64,000 nucleotides of DNA from Acidobacteriaceae bacterium TAA 166 (GTDB lineage: Bacteria; Acidobacteriota; Terriglobia; Terriglobales; Acidobacteriaceae): positions 3,464,001-3,528,000 of the forward strand of contig ATWD01000001.1 of NCBI GenBank assembly GCA_000421065.1, written 5' to 3'. Both the position numbers and the translations under genes were made by a program. Below are positions 7,896 through 16,365 of the stretch, one piece after another. Numbering within the stretch: the first letter of the stretch is position 1; every line of letters begins with the position of its first letter. The notes beneath the pieces were generated by a model. That model saw nothing but the letters and a program-made list of their open reading frames with translations. It was not told the origin of the DNA and did no database searches.

Positions 7896-8516
7896 ATGAG
7901 TTGGGAAGACACCTCAGAATGTTCCTGCAATATCGCGCGATCGCTCTCCGTCGTGGGTGATCGCTGGACCCTTCTGATCATGAGAGAGATCTCGATGGGT
8001 GTCAGACGGTTTGAGGAGATTCAGGCCCAAACCGGAATGTCCTCCCACCTCTTGGCTACCCGCCTGAAACGCCTGGAGGAAGATGGCATTGTTGAAAGAA
8101 GGGTATACAACGCTCGTCCCCTCCGACACGAATATTATGCCACTCCGATGGGCAAGGACTTAGATCAAGTCTTGCTTTCCTTTCGAAACTGGAATCTTCG
8201 CTGGGGCGGATACGATGGCAAAGGATCGGCCTCAGTCAAACTGGTCCATAAAAAGACTAAGGAGCTTGTAGGGCCATCGTGGAACGCCCCAAATGGAGAG
8301 CCATTTAGTTTCGATGATTGCGATGTCGTAATTGGGAAGGTCTGGAAGGCAGAACGCGAAGCGAATGCTGCCGCGTTCTACGGTGCCAAACAAAGCGCCT
8401 CCCCCCGAACTGCCAGATCGAAGTCACCAAAAGCTCGAATCTCCACAAAGACTGCGGCGGAAAGAAAGCCTGGGTTGAATGGGCAGACAAAGTCATCGAG
8501 AAAGAGTTCCGCCTAG
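7896..8516 (+). CDS. HxlR family transcriptional regulator 2
   Basis: A protein of 206 aa. Residues 1-100 are a textbook HxlR winged helix: a CSCNIARSLSVVGDRWTLLIMRE core with N-terminal cysteines at positions 8 and 10, then RRFEEIQAQTGMSSHLLATRLKRLEEDGIVERR. Residues ~105-150 are similar to the C-terminal part of HxlR 1 (NWNLRWGG). The last ~50 residues are Lys/Arg/Ser-rich and probably disordered. The ATG at 7896 has GAGGA 5 bases upstream and fits the family N-terminus; the TTG at 7839 extends through the operator-like sequence. It is a strong candidate for the protein that binds ACTTCA-N5-TGAAGT. It converges with the HlyD gene 23 bp downstream. Confidence 0.88.
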   Translation: MSWEDTSECSCNIARSLSVVGDRWTLLIMREISMGVRRFEEIQAQTGMSSHLLATRLKRLEEDGIVERRVYNARPLRHEYYATPMGKDLDQVLLSFRNWNLRWGGYDGKGSASVKLVHKKTKELVGPSWNAPNGEPFSFDDCDVVIGKVWKAEREANAAAFYGAKQSASPRTARSKSPKARISTKTAAERKPGLNGQTKSSRKSSA

Positions 8517-8539
8517 GCGTGTGCGTTGGCGGGAAACTC

Positions 8540-9730
8540 TCAATGGCGCGTGTCCACTTTCACTTCGACTGACATTCCCGGAACTAGAGTGGTTTGGCGA
8601 TTCCCTGGGGAGATCCTTATTCTTACCGGCACTCTCTGCACGACTTTGACATAGTTTCCAGTCGCGTTTTCCGGAGGGATAAGCGCATATTTCGCTCCCG
8701 TGGCGCCTCCCAGGCTTTCCACCGTTCCACCGATGTCCTCACCCGACGAATCTACGTGAATCGTCGCTGACTGGCCGATCTTCATCCGTTTGAGTTGAGT
8801 TTCTTTGAAATTAGCGACAACCCAGATGTCGTTGGTAGGAGAGAGGGTCAGTAGGAGTTGCCCCGCGGCAATCCTCTGCCCCACCTCGATCTGTTTTCGA
8901 CCGATCAGTCCATCAACTGGTGCAATGATTGCCGTGTAACTTAGATTTAGGGACGCATCTTTCAGAATTGCCCGTGTTTTTCTCAGATCCCCATCGACCC
9001 GTTGAACATTTGCTCGTGCGGATGCAATCTGCTGTGGAGCGGTTTCTGCTGCTAAACGATCGCCTTCGCGTTCCGTAATTCTCTGAGCGGCAGACGCGAT
9101 ATGTTCCCGAGCAGCTGCAAGATTGGCCTCCGCTGCCCTCATTTGAGCTTCGGCTGTGGCCGCTTCGGTGGCTCTCTGATCGTATTCTGATCGAGAGATC
9201 TCGTGACTCTCTACCAATGCAAAGTAGCGTCTGCGATCGTCTTCCGCCCTGTGAAAGACAGCAGTCGTCTGAGCCAAGGAGGCTGCTGCTGAAAGGCTTT
9301 GGGCACCAGCAGTAGCCATTTCGGCTCTAGCTTCCGCCACCGCCGCTCTCGCCGCCGAAAGCCGACTCCGTGTGGTCATCTCGGAGATTTGGACGTTCAG
9401 TTTTGCCGCCACCAACTGAGCCTCGGTCGACTGAATGTCGCCTTCTAGCCGGTCGACCGTAGGTTCATAGTCGTTTGGGTCAAGACGAGCCAAGATGGTT
9501 CCAGATTGCACGAAGTGCGTGTCATTGACGACTGGATTAACCCAAGTAACCGTGCCCGAAACCCTCGCGTTGAGAGGATGGATATGGCCGTCAACCTGAG
9601 CGTCATTCGTGCTCACACTTCCGGGAGCAATAAACCAGACCGTCACGACAAGGATCAAAACGATAACCAGTCCTCCGATGATGAATCGTCTGGCGAGTGA
9701 TGTCTCGTGAGGCGCATCCTGCGTAGCCAT
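8540..9730 (-). CDS. EmrA/HlyD-type membrane fusion protein
   Basis: A protein of 396 aa. One N-terminal transmembrane helix (~15-37) is followed by a first lipoyl-half and barrel (VDGHIHPLNARVSGTV), a long Ala/Arg/Glu-rich coiled-coil hairpin (~90-245), and a second barrel with DGLIGRKQIEVGQRI. It links an inner-membrane MFS or ABC exporter to an outer-membrane channel across the periplasm. It follows the TolC-like gene with a 1-base stop/start overlap (TAATG). No exporter permease is in this operon; the DHA2 MFS at 14134 is the nearest candidate partner. It is the last gene of the operon that begins with the isochorismatase-like gene under operator C. Confidence 0.92.
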   Translation of the reverse strand: MATQDAPHETSLARRFIIGGLVIVLILVVTVWFIAPGSVSTNDAQVDGHIHPLNARVSGTVTWVNPVVNDTHFVQSGTILARLDPNDYEPTVDRLEGDIQSTEAQLVAAKLNVQISEMTTRSRLSAARAAVAEARAEMATAGAQSLSAAASLAQTTAVFHRAEDDRRRYFALVESHEISRSEYDQRATEAATAEAQMRAAEANLAAAREHIASAAQRITEREGDRLAAETAPQQIASARANVQRVDGDLRKTRAILKDASLNLSYTAIIAPVDGLIGRKQIEVGQRIAAGQLLLTLSPTNDIWVVANFKETQLKRMKIGQSATIHVDSSGEDIGGTVESLGGATGAKYALIPPENATGNYVKVVQRVPVRIRISPGNRQTTLVPGMSVEVKVDTRH

Positions 9731-11199
9731 TAGCGGACCCCCAGATAGGTCAGATAGTCGGTTTCTGCGCTACCGGTGGCCCTGATGAGCATCAATTTCG
9801 CAAGAGAATGGGAATAGATACTGGCCACGCGATTGTCCTCCGCTTCCGCCACATCCTGTTGAGCCTGCACGAGGTCGACGCTATTCGTCACACCATTTTC
9901 AAAGCGATCCCTCGCCTGTCTCAGCCCCTCCTTTGCAAGTTTGAGATTTTCACCCGACACTTCCACGCTTGTTTCGGCAGCTCTGAGATCTAACATAGCT
10001 GTGCGCACGTCGTAGACCGCACGGGCCTGAATATCGCTAAGTTCGGCCTGTCGGCGATGGAGCACGGCTTTGGCGGAGAGCACATCCGCCTCAATTCTCC
10101 GTCCAGTGAAGATCGGGAGGGAGATGCGGGCGCCAACCTCGTAGTCGGGAATACTACGAGCATAATTGAAGCCGGTTTCGCCAGCGTTCGCCTTGACCTC
10201 GAGCGTGGGTAGACGTTCCGCAGACTGTGCTTTGACGGTCTGGTTGGCCGCCTCCAACCGTGCAACAGCCGCCTTAATATCTTGGCGCTGACCTCTCGCA
10301 ATAACGATCAATTGGTCCAGCGACTGATCAGGTGCCGGAGCATAGACAAGTGCATCGACCAACAGAAACTCCTGGGCGATGGGCAAGCCGATTATGCGCG
10401 TAAGCGCGAGCTTATCCTTTTCCAGCGTAGCGCTGGCGATCGCAACACGCTGTTCTGCCGAGCGTCTTACCACTTCGGCGCGTATACCTTCGATCTGAGG
10501 CGAAACTTCATGGGAGACGCGATCGCGGACGAGTTGATCGGTTGCCACAGCCGTTGCCAACTGGGCTTTCGCTGTGTCTAGCCGAACTTGTCCTGCCGCC
10601 ACCAGAAGATAGGAACTCGTCGCCGCAAGAACGACAATATTTCGAGCGTCAATAAACTCCGCATTACTCGCGTCAACACCCTTCTTTGCGGCGGCAACCT
10701 CGTGCATTGCACGGACATCGACGATGCGCTGGGAGAGATAGATGTGCGCAGTTTCGTAGTTGTACGGTGCGATCGTCGCATTGATTCCAATAGTGTTTTC
10801 AACCAGGTTCCGATAGTCCTGCGCAGCGTCCGCGGACAATTGTGGCAGGAGCGTCGAGAAGGCTCTGATCCGAGCAGCTCTCGCCTCCGCATAGCCCTGC
10901 TCCGTGTCAATGAGTCCGAGATTGGCACGGAGGGCGCGCGATACGGCATCTCGGAGGGACAGAGGTAGAACGCCTGGTACCAGAGCGCCCGTCGGAACAC
11001 TTCCCAGATAGGGATTCTGCGCCTGTTCTGCCAGCGCACTCGGGTTTGTGGTATTTGATCCAGGGTCGAATGGCCGGGGAGTATTGATCGAATTCGGCAG
11101 GAGGCTTGTACTGCTCGTGCTCTGTCCCTGGGCAAGCAGATTGAATAGCGATAAAGCCGCCGCCGCGCCGAGTGATCGTTTTAAGACAGTTTTGGTCAT
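9730..11199 (-). CDS. TolC family outer-membrane efflux protein
   Basis: A protein of 489 aa with an N-terminal signal sequence (~1-25) and the two internally repeated outer-membrane efflux protein domains. The first is around LRDAVSRALRANLGLIDTEQ (~80); the second is around ARISLPIFTGRR (~355). The C-terminal coiled coil carries FENGVTNSVDLVQAQQDVAEAE. It forms the trimeric outer-membrane duct for a tripartite pump. It is translationally coupled to the downstream EmrA-like gene and lies 64 bp after the SDR gene on the same strand. Confidence 0.9.
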   Translation of the reverse strand: MTKTVLKRSLGAAAALSLFNLLAQGQSTSSTSLLPNSINTPRPFDPGSNTTNPSALAEQAQNPYLGSVPTGALVPGVLPLSLRDAVSRALRANLGLIDTEQGYAEARAARIRAFSTLLPQLSADAAQDYRNLVENTIGINATIAPYNYETAHIYLSQRIVDVRAMHEVAAAKKGVDASNAEFIDARNIVVLAATSSYLLVAAGQVRLDTAKAQLATAVATDQLVRDRVSHEVSPQIEGIRAEVVRRSAEQRVAIASATLEKDKLALTRIIGLPIAQEFLLVDALVYAPAPDQSLDQLIVIARGQRQDIKAAVARLEAANQTVKAQSAERLPTLEVKANAGETGFNYARSIPDYEVGARISLPIFTGRRIEADVLSAKAVLHRRQAELSDIQARAVYDVRTAMLDLRAAETSVEVSGENLKLAKEGLRQARDRFENGVTNSVDLVQAQQDVAEAEDNRVASIYSHSLAKLMLIRATGSAETDYLTYLGVR

Positions 11200-11263
11200 T
11201 CGAGAAAGTTCATGCTTCTGCCTATTCGGCGTTCAGATCTATCCGGTTTGCTGACTTGTTGTG

Positions 11264-12073
11264 TTAATGTGCGATCTTGTACCGCGAAGCAGGCCGACTC
11301 GTTTGGGATGCTTTTAGCAACTTGATCCCGGCCGCGTCGTATTCTGCGAACAATTTTTCATTCTCGACGGAGTTCAATGTGACATTTTCCCCCAACTTCA
11401 GACCAGCCATAGCCGCATCCACACAGTCTTCCGCAGCCATCACTGTGGAAGGGTCTAGGTTGGAAAGGGGAACTCCCGCAATATCCCAAATCTCGGTTGC
11501 GGTCGCAGCGGGCGCAACCAATTGCACAACCACTCCGGTACCAGCCAACTCTTCTTGGATTGCTCGCGTAAAGTTCAGCACATAGCCCTTCGTGCCGCTA
11601 TAGATGCTGCTGATGGGCAAACTATGAAACCCTAAAATCGAGCCAATATTGACAATGGTACCGTGATTTTGAGCGCGAAAACGTTGCAAAGCGGCCACGG
11701 TAAGACGGGTCAGCGCAACGACGTTCACCTGAATCATAGAAAGTTCATCGGATGCCTTTGAGTTCATAACCGAACCGAGAGTCGACGTCCCTGCATTGTT
11801 CACAAGGAAAGTGATCGATTGGTCATCCGAAATCCTTGCGACTAACTTTTCAAGGTCGTCACTCGCGGCAAGATCAGCAACAAAGACATCCGCGTGAATG
11901 CCGTAACTTTGAACCAAGTCTTCTCCCAACTTCTGGAGACGATCCGCTCGACGTGCTACCAGGATCAGATCATAACCTTCTCGGGCAAGCCGATCCGCAT
12001 ACACCCTGCCTAGACCGGCGGATGCCCCGGTCACGACTGCCGTCTCCTTCTTCCTATTACCCGTACTCGTCAT
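11264..12073 (-). CDS. SDR family NAD(P)-dependent oxidoreductase
   Basis: A classical SDR of 269 aa. It has TGASAGLG in the cofactor loop (~15-22), NNAGTS, the catalytic serine in VNIGS and an intact YSGTK. The 'TGASAGLG...LVARRADRL' style matches DltE-like SDRs. An arginine pair after the second beta strand (ARRADR) suggests NADP(H) preference. The substrate is unknown. It is second in a four-gene minus-strand operon between the isochorismatase-like hydrolase and the TolC-like channel. This layout suggests that its product or substrate is also exported or sensed by the pump system. Confidence 0.9.
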   Translation of the reverse strand: MTSTGNRKKETAVVTGASAGLGRVYADRLAREGYDLILVARRADRLQKLGEDLVQSYGIHADVFVADLAASDDLEKLVARISDDQSITFLVNNAGTSTLGSVMNSKASDELSMIQVNVVALTRLTVAALQRFRAQNHGTIVNIGSILGFHSLPISSIYSGTKGYVLNFTRAIQEELAGTGVVVQLVAPAATATEIWDIAGVPLSNLDPSTVMAAEDCVDAAMAGLKLGENVTLNSVENEKLFAEYDAAGIKLLKASQTSRPASRYKIAH

Positions 12074-12139
12074 GTCTTATCTTTCTTCTTTCTTTCCGTC
12101 GATAGGCAGGGTTGCGCTGAATGCCAAAACAGAGGCGTT

Positions 12140-12766
12140 CTACTTTTTGCCGCCCGGTAGCAACTTGAGGAGGTCATTGGTGGAGTGAACCGCATGAGCG
12201 AAGAGTTTCGCGTTCACTTCCGCAGCAACCATGCCTTCCGGATTGAATGCGGCCGTCGCGTCGTTGATCAGAGTTACGTGGTAGCCAAGCTCCATACCCA
12301 TTCTTGCCGTAGCCTCGACACACGAATTGGCGATGAACCCCACGAAGATTAACTTCTTGACTCCGTGCTGTTTCAACTGCGCATCGAGGTCCGTGTTCGC
12401 AAACCCGTTTTGAGCCCAATGCTCCAGAACGACCACATCCCCGGGCTTCGGGCCGAACTCAGGGTGAAATTCTCCGCCCCAGGCCCCATCCTCGAAACAA
12501 GACTTCGCCTTTGTCTCTGCCTGAACCGGATTGACGTGAAGCCAATGATCAAAATCGGTGAGACGAGAGCGGTGATGAGGGACGATGAACACCTGGATGC
12601 CGGCAGCGCGGATCGCGGGAATCAAAGCGCGCATGTTCTCGTAGAAATTCACCGAGTCAGCCTGCGGCTTGGTAACGTCATAAAGTTTTCCGCCTTCGCT
12701 CATGAAGTCGTTATATGGATCGACAATCAAGAGAGCGGTCGTGGATGTGTCATATGTAGTATTCAT
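12140..12766 (-). CDS. Isochorismatase-like cysteine hydrolase, paralogue 2
   Basis: A protein of 208 aa, very close to paralogue 3 (23526..24152) and related to paralogue 1. It has IVDPYNDF with D16, VPHHRSR, LEHWAQNGFANTDLD and ANSC with nucleophile C149. The lysine of the family triad is not visible in the LEHWAQNGF segment. The start is placed at 12766 because GAGGAGGC precedes it; the longer frame to 12808 would translate through operator C. It is the first gene of the operon isochorismatase-SDR-TolC-EmrA. Confidence 0.9.
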   Translation of the reverse strand: MNTTYDTSTTALLIVDPYNDFMSEGGKLYDVTKPQADSVNFYENMRALIPAIRAAGIQVFIVPHHRSRLTDFDHWLHVNPVQAETKAKSCFEDGAWGGEFHPEFGPKPGDVVVLEHWAQNGFANTDLDAQLKQHGVKKLIFVGFIANSCVEATARMGMELGYHVTLINDATAAFNPEGMVAAEVNAKLFAHAVHSTNDLLKLLPGGKK

Positions 12767-12788
12767 AGATGTGCCTCCTCGGCTAGTC

Positions 12789-12805
12789 ACTTCAAATAAT
12801 GAAGT
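12789..12805. promoter_or_regulatory. Operator C (ACTTCA-AATAA-TGAAGT)
   Basis: A perfect 17-bp inverted repeat starting 23 bp upstream of the isochorismatase paralogue 2 start. It would control the four-gene operon 8540..12766. Confidence 0.65.
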
Positions 12806-12857
12806 CAATTTTAAGAATTGTCAAATCTACATTTCAAATGGCGATCGATCCAGGTCG

Positions 12858-13286
12858 TCACCCCTTCAGAGTCGCGGACATCGTGATACTGCATTTCAGG
12901 ATCCTCGATATGGCACAATTGGCCCGGGCACGCTCAGCGCACTCCGCGAACTGCTCGGAGGAAGCTCCGGGAACCTTCGCTTCCACGGTAATGTGAGAAC
13001 CAAGAATACTCGGACTGTCGTGTTCGTTCTGGACTACATCAATCTCAACTCTCGTAATGACGCTGTTTGCCTCGAGGCCGATCATTCCGAGGTTATTTGC
13101 GAGAGCCTGATTGAAACAGCCTGCAAGCGCAGCGGCGAGGAGTTCTTCGGGATTCGCTCCAGGAGCGCCCTGAAATCGGCTTGCATAGCTGAACGGCTGT
13201 TGGTTCACGGTCGTTGTCTTCGTGGAGATGCTTCCGCTCCCTTGTTTCCATGTTCCAATCCAATTTGAATAACCTTCCGCTTTCAT
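12858..13286 (-). CDS. OsmC-type peroxiredoxin
   Basis: A protein of 142 aa, full length for OsmC. The two conserved cysteines are present: the peroxidatic one in LAGCFNQA (C57) and the resolving one in ANCAISRIL (C124). PGANPEELLAAALAGC is the family signature. OsmC proteins reduce organic hydroperoxides in the cytoplasm with thiols, often from dihydrolipoamide. GGAAGGAAG precedes the ATG. It lies upstream of the operator C operon on the same strand but has no recognisable operator of its own, so co-regulation is uncertain. The peroxide-reducing role fits the oxidant theme of the region. Confidence 0.92.
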   Translation of the reverse strand: MKAEGYSNWIGTWKQGSGSISTKTTTVNQQPFSYASRFQGAPGANPEELLAAALAGCFNQALANNLGMIGLEANSVITRVEIDVVQNEHDSPSILGSHITVEAKVPGASSEQFAECAERARANCAISRILKCSITMSATLKG

Positions 13287-13583
13287 CGGAATCTTCCTTC
13301 CTTAGAGGCCCTTAGCGCCCTCGCACTCACTGCAATATGTTGTTCGCCAGAATTGACGGATTAGCACTTCGAGAAGCCGGCCGGACCAAGCTCTCACTCT
13401 GCAATTCTCCCGCCTCCCATGACGACACGCTTTGCTAAAGCGAACTTGTTTGTGCCATTATCTTCAAAAACGGAAGCTACTATATATATTTGTGAGCCGT
13501 TCTTCGCGAGAATCGATCCTATGTTCATGGGTGAATGTGTTGTGAGTTCAATCTCACAGGTGAGATCCCCATTTGGAGTCGCG

Positions 13584-14045
13584 ATGTATATACTTTTTCT
13601 CGCATTTCTTGTCGGCGTCCTTTCGGGTCTCCGAGCATTCATGAGCCTGGTAGCCGTGGTCTGGGCCGCACGTCTGAATCGCCTACACCTTGGAGGAACA
13701 AAGCTAGCCTTCCTCGGATTCACCATTTCCCCTTACATTGCCACGGTGCTAGGGCTCGTGGAATTCGTGACGGATCAGTTGCCTTCCACACCGAGCCGGA
13801 AAGTTGCAAAGCAATTCGTGCCACGGCTTCTATTGGCCGCAGTGTCAGGGGGCGCCATAGGTATAGCCGGCAGTTCCGTGGGTATATCTGTCGCGGCTGC
13901 AGTGCTGGGCGCTGTAGTGGGTACATATGGTGGCGCGGCGCTTCGTGCCTCCCTGGCTAAGCTCTTCAAGAGCGACCGCCCAGCTGCTTATGTTGAGGAT
14001 TGCGTTGCGATTGCCCTCGCGATCTTTGTTGTCGCAAACCTATAG
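13584..14045 (+). CDS. DUF4126-type small integral membrane protein
   Basis: A protein of 153 aa with about four hydrophobic segments: LFLAFLVGVLSGLRAFMSLVAVVWAA, ISPYIATVLGLVEFV, an alanine/glycine-rich pair around 85-115, and a C-terminal CVAIALAIFVVANL. The GLRAFM motif, DQLP, and VGTYGGAALR resemble DUF4126 membrane proteins, whose function is not settled. The ATG at 13584 is preferred because GGAG lies 5 bases upstream and the protein then begins directly with a membrane segment; the open frame to 13419 adds an unconvincing N-terminus. The 297-bp gap before it (13287-13583) shows no other gene or clear site. Confidence 0.75.
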   Translation: MYILFLAFLVGVLSGLRAFMSLVAVVWAARLNRLHLGGTKLAFLGFTISPYIATVLGLVEFVTDQLPSTPSRKVAKQFVPRLLLAAVSGGAIGIAGSSVGISVAAAVLGAVVGTYGGAALRASLAKLFKSDRPAAYVEDCVAIALAIFVVANL

Positions 14046-14076
14046 GCAATCTGCCGAAAATGTCTAAACGTGTTTC

Positions 14077-14099
14077 TCAAGTGAAGCTTGCCCACTTGA
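14077..14099. promoter_or_regulatory. Inverted repeat TCAAGTG-N9-CACTTGA
   Basis: Perfect 7-bp arms 34 bp upstream of the MFS gene. It does not match the regulon operator and may be a separate operator for the exporter. Confidence 0.35.
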
Positions 14100-14133
14100 A
14101 TAAGCGATGGAATAGGGCACCCCCTCCAAAAGG

Positions 14134-15795
14134 ATGACCCAGGTGGAACCCAGTATGGACGTGCACGAAACTACCGCGCAGAGTGTTCGTTGGCAACGTT
14201 CCGCCACGTTACTGGCATTTGCCCTTGCGTGTTGTGCTGAGTACTGGACTACGGCGAGCGTCAGCCTAACACTTACGGATCTTGGAGGAACGCTTAGCGC
14301 ATCGAGTGATGAGGCCAGCTGGGCTCTCACTATCTATACGACTGCCTTTGCAGTAGCGATTGCCCTGTCGCACCGGCTCTCGGTCTTTTTCGGAAACAGG
14401 GAATATCTCGGTGCCTGCGCTCTTCTTTATGCCACCGCATCCGTTGGATGTGCGTTAAGCCCCAATCTTCCCGTCTTTCTGATATTCCGCGCAGTACAAG
14501 GATTTGCCGGCGGTATATTCCTCGTACGCACGTTCGTCTTCTTTACGCAACGCATCGAAGTGGAACACAGGGCCTCAATCGCAGTTTCCTTCTTTATTGA
14601 AGTTCTCTTAATTGGACGGCTTATTCCGTATATTGCCTCCGGATGGCTTGCAGACAACATCAACTGGCGACTTCAGTTTGTTTTTCCTGCGCTCTTCATG
14701 TTCGCTGCAGCCGGGTTGTTTCTGGCCTTCACCTCGGACTACTGGAGGTTGGCAGACAACACTGGGGAGCGGGTCGACCTGCTCGGAACCGGTCTGTTAG
14801 TGACCGGAGCAGCTGCTCTTCAAACCGCCCTGAGCCGAGGGACGATCGACGACTGGTTTGGCTCTTCGTTTATCACTACGTGTTTCGTTGTTGGCATTCT
14901 GGGCAATGCTCTGTTTGTCCTTTGGCAGCTGTCGCCGCGGAACCAGGCTCCCCTTCTAGACCTTCGGTATATGCGAGAACGCTCCGTATATGCCGGTGGG
15001 ATACTCGGTTTCGCGCTCGGTTTGCTTCTGTCGGGGAGTCTTTATGTCATTCCGCAATACCTGCGAACAGTGGAGTCACATTCCGCATTGCAAACAGGTA
15101 TGCTCCTCAGCATCAGCTCGGCTGGAGCCGCAGTCTCGCTCTGGCTGCTTCAGTTTGTGCAACCGCTGGTAAGGCGGCTGGGAAGCCGTCTCATTCTGGC
15201 AATTGCATTCCTGACCGCGATGATATCCGAGTTGATGTTCGCACAATTTCTGACGCCCGACACTCCTGATCATCTTCTTTGGATACCTCTCTTTCTCAAT
15301 GGAGCGTTCATCGCCCTCTCGGTCCCCACGCTTGGTGGGGCCGCTTTTGCTCTGGTCAAGGAGCAAGAAACATCTAGTGCGAGGGCCATCTTTTATGGGC
15401 TGAGGCAGTTCGGGACCTCGGTTGGAGTTACTGTAGCGGTTGTGCTCATTGATCGGCGGTCATCGCTGCATTCGGGACGATTGCTGGAAACGTTTTATGG
15501 TCGAAGCCTGGCTGTGATAGCTCAGACCAGTGACCTCTCCCCTGAGGCTTTAAAGGGACTAGAGGCCGTCATCAGAAAGCAGAGCCTGGTTTTGTCTTTC
15601 GCCGATATCTTCAACGTCATGGCCATAATCGCAGGAATATCCCTGCTGGCGATCCCACTCCTACCCGCGTTGAAGCCGACTTCAGCCGCAACACCGGCGA
15701 AACGTGACCCCGCGATCCCGAAGGAAAGTTGTTCACCAGCTCACGAGTCCTGGTCAGATGGGGCCGCCGCGCTTCGAGTGGCATCGGAGCAATAG
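14134..15795 (+). CDS. DHA2 (EmrB/QacA-like) MFS drug exporter
   Basis: A protein of 553 aa with about 14 predicted hydrophobic helices, the layout of DHA2 drug:H+ antiporters. Motif C-like sequence is weak, but IFRAVQGFAGGIFLVRTFVFF after helix 4 is typical of the family. A 60-residue hydrophilic C-terminal tail follows the last helix. In EmrAB-TolC systems this permease pairs with an EmrA-like protein, and such a partner with a TolC is encoded at 8540..11199 on the other strand. ATG at 14155 with GGTGGA 7 bases upstream is an equally good start. Confidence 0.85.
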   Translation: MTQVEPSMDVHETTAQSVRWQRSATLLAFALACCAEYWTTASVSLTLTDLGGTLSASSDEASWALTIYTTAFAVAIALSHRLSVFFGNREYLGACALLYATASVGCALSPNLPVFLIFRAVQGFAGGIFLVRTFVFFTQRIEVEHRASIAVSFFIEVLLIGRLIPYIASGWLADNINWRLQFVFPALFMFAAAGLFLAFTSDYWRLADNTGERVDLLGTGLLVTGAAALQTALSRGTIDDWFGSSFITTCFVVGILGNALFVLWQLSPRNQAPLLDLRYMRERSVYAGGILGFALGLLLSGSLYVIPQYLRTVESHSALQTGMLLSISSAGAAVSLWLLQFVQPLVRRLGSRLILAIAFLTAMISELMFAQFLTPDTPDHLLWIPLFLNGAFIALSVPTLGGAAFALVKEQETSSARAIFYGLRQFGTSVGVTVAVVLIDRRSSLHSGRLLETFYGRSLAVIAQTSDLSPEALKGLEAVIRKQSLVLSFADIFNVMAIIAGISLLAIPLLPALKPTSAATPAKRDPAIPKESCSPAHESWSDGAAALRVASEQ

Positions 15796-15878
15796 TCACG
15801 AAACCCCATCATCAACTCGCAAAAACTACAATGCACTCTCACGCAAGATAACCAGGGCTTAGAGAAAGGAACCTGTCG

Positions 15879-16328
15879 ATGGACGCGCTCACTCAGGAAC
15901 TTCGCACTCCGTTTTTTGCCGTGATCGTCTGCCGCACCAATATTGGCAAGCCAATCGACGAGGCATGGCGCCGAATTGGAGGGTTCGTCGACGCAGGCCG
16001 CTTTCTGAATATTCCATGCACGCTGATTTCGGGGGAGGGCGAGCTAGGCAGTGTCAGACAGGTAGGGGATTCGATATTGGAGGCGATGGCTGGACGGACC
16101 GACCACTCCTACACATATGCCCAAATTGCAGGACCTATGGCGCAGTTTGCCTATCATGGATGCGTCTCTTTGAGCTCCAGCTCCTTTGATCGCTGTGTCT
16201 TGACCTACACTATCCTCTACGACCAGAGCTTGATGGAACAGGCCCAGCGTGATGGCGAGAAAGAACGTATTTCCCAACGTTTCCAGAAAGCAGTCGAGGC
16301 GATGAAACGAGAAGCCGAAATCTCATAA
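15879..16328 (+). CDS. SRPBCC-like small protein
   Basis: A protein of 149 aa. It lacks signal or membrane segments. The pattern GKPIDEAWRRIGGFVDAGRF ... VRQVGDSILEAM ... QFAYHGCVSL ... CVLTYTILYD resembles START/polyketide-cyclase (SRPBCC) folds: an N-terminal strand, a helix carrying the trp, then antiparallel strands and a long C-terminal helix. Such proteins bind hydrophobic small molecules or act as cyclases, dehydratases or stress proteins. AAAGGA lies before the ATG. It follows the MFS gene by 83 bp on the same strand. The family call is moderate and no activity can be assigned. Confidence 0.6.
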   Translation: MDALTQELRTPFFAVIVCRTNIGKPIDEAWRRIGGFVDAGRFLNIPCTLISGEGELGSVRQVGDSILEAMAGRTDHSYTYAQIAGPMAQFAYHGCVSLSSSSFDRCVLTYTILYDQSLMEQAQRDGEKERISQRFQKAVEAMKREAEIS

Positions 16329-16365
16329 TTGGAGAGTGGTCGTCTCCTCGTCAGGGTAGATTTGA

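Noticed and set aside
12767..12808. N-terminal extension of isochorismatase paralogue 2
   Set aside because: It would translate through operator C; a strong ribosome site lies before the ATG at 12766.
13394..13726. A minus-strand open frame of 110 codons near the DUF4126-like gene
   Set aside because: No ribosome site, Arg-rich, and it overlaps the start of a credible plus-strand membrane protein.
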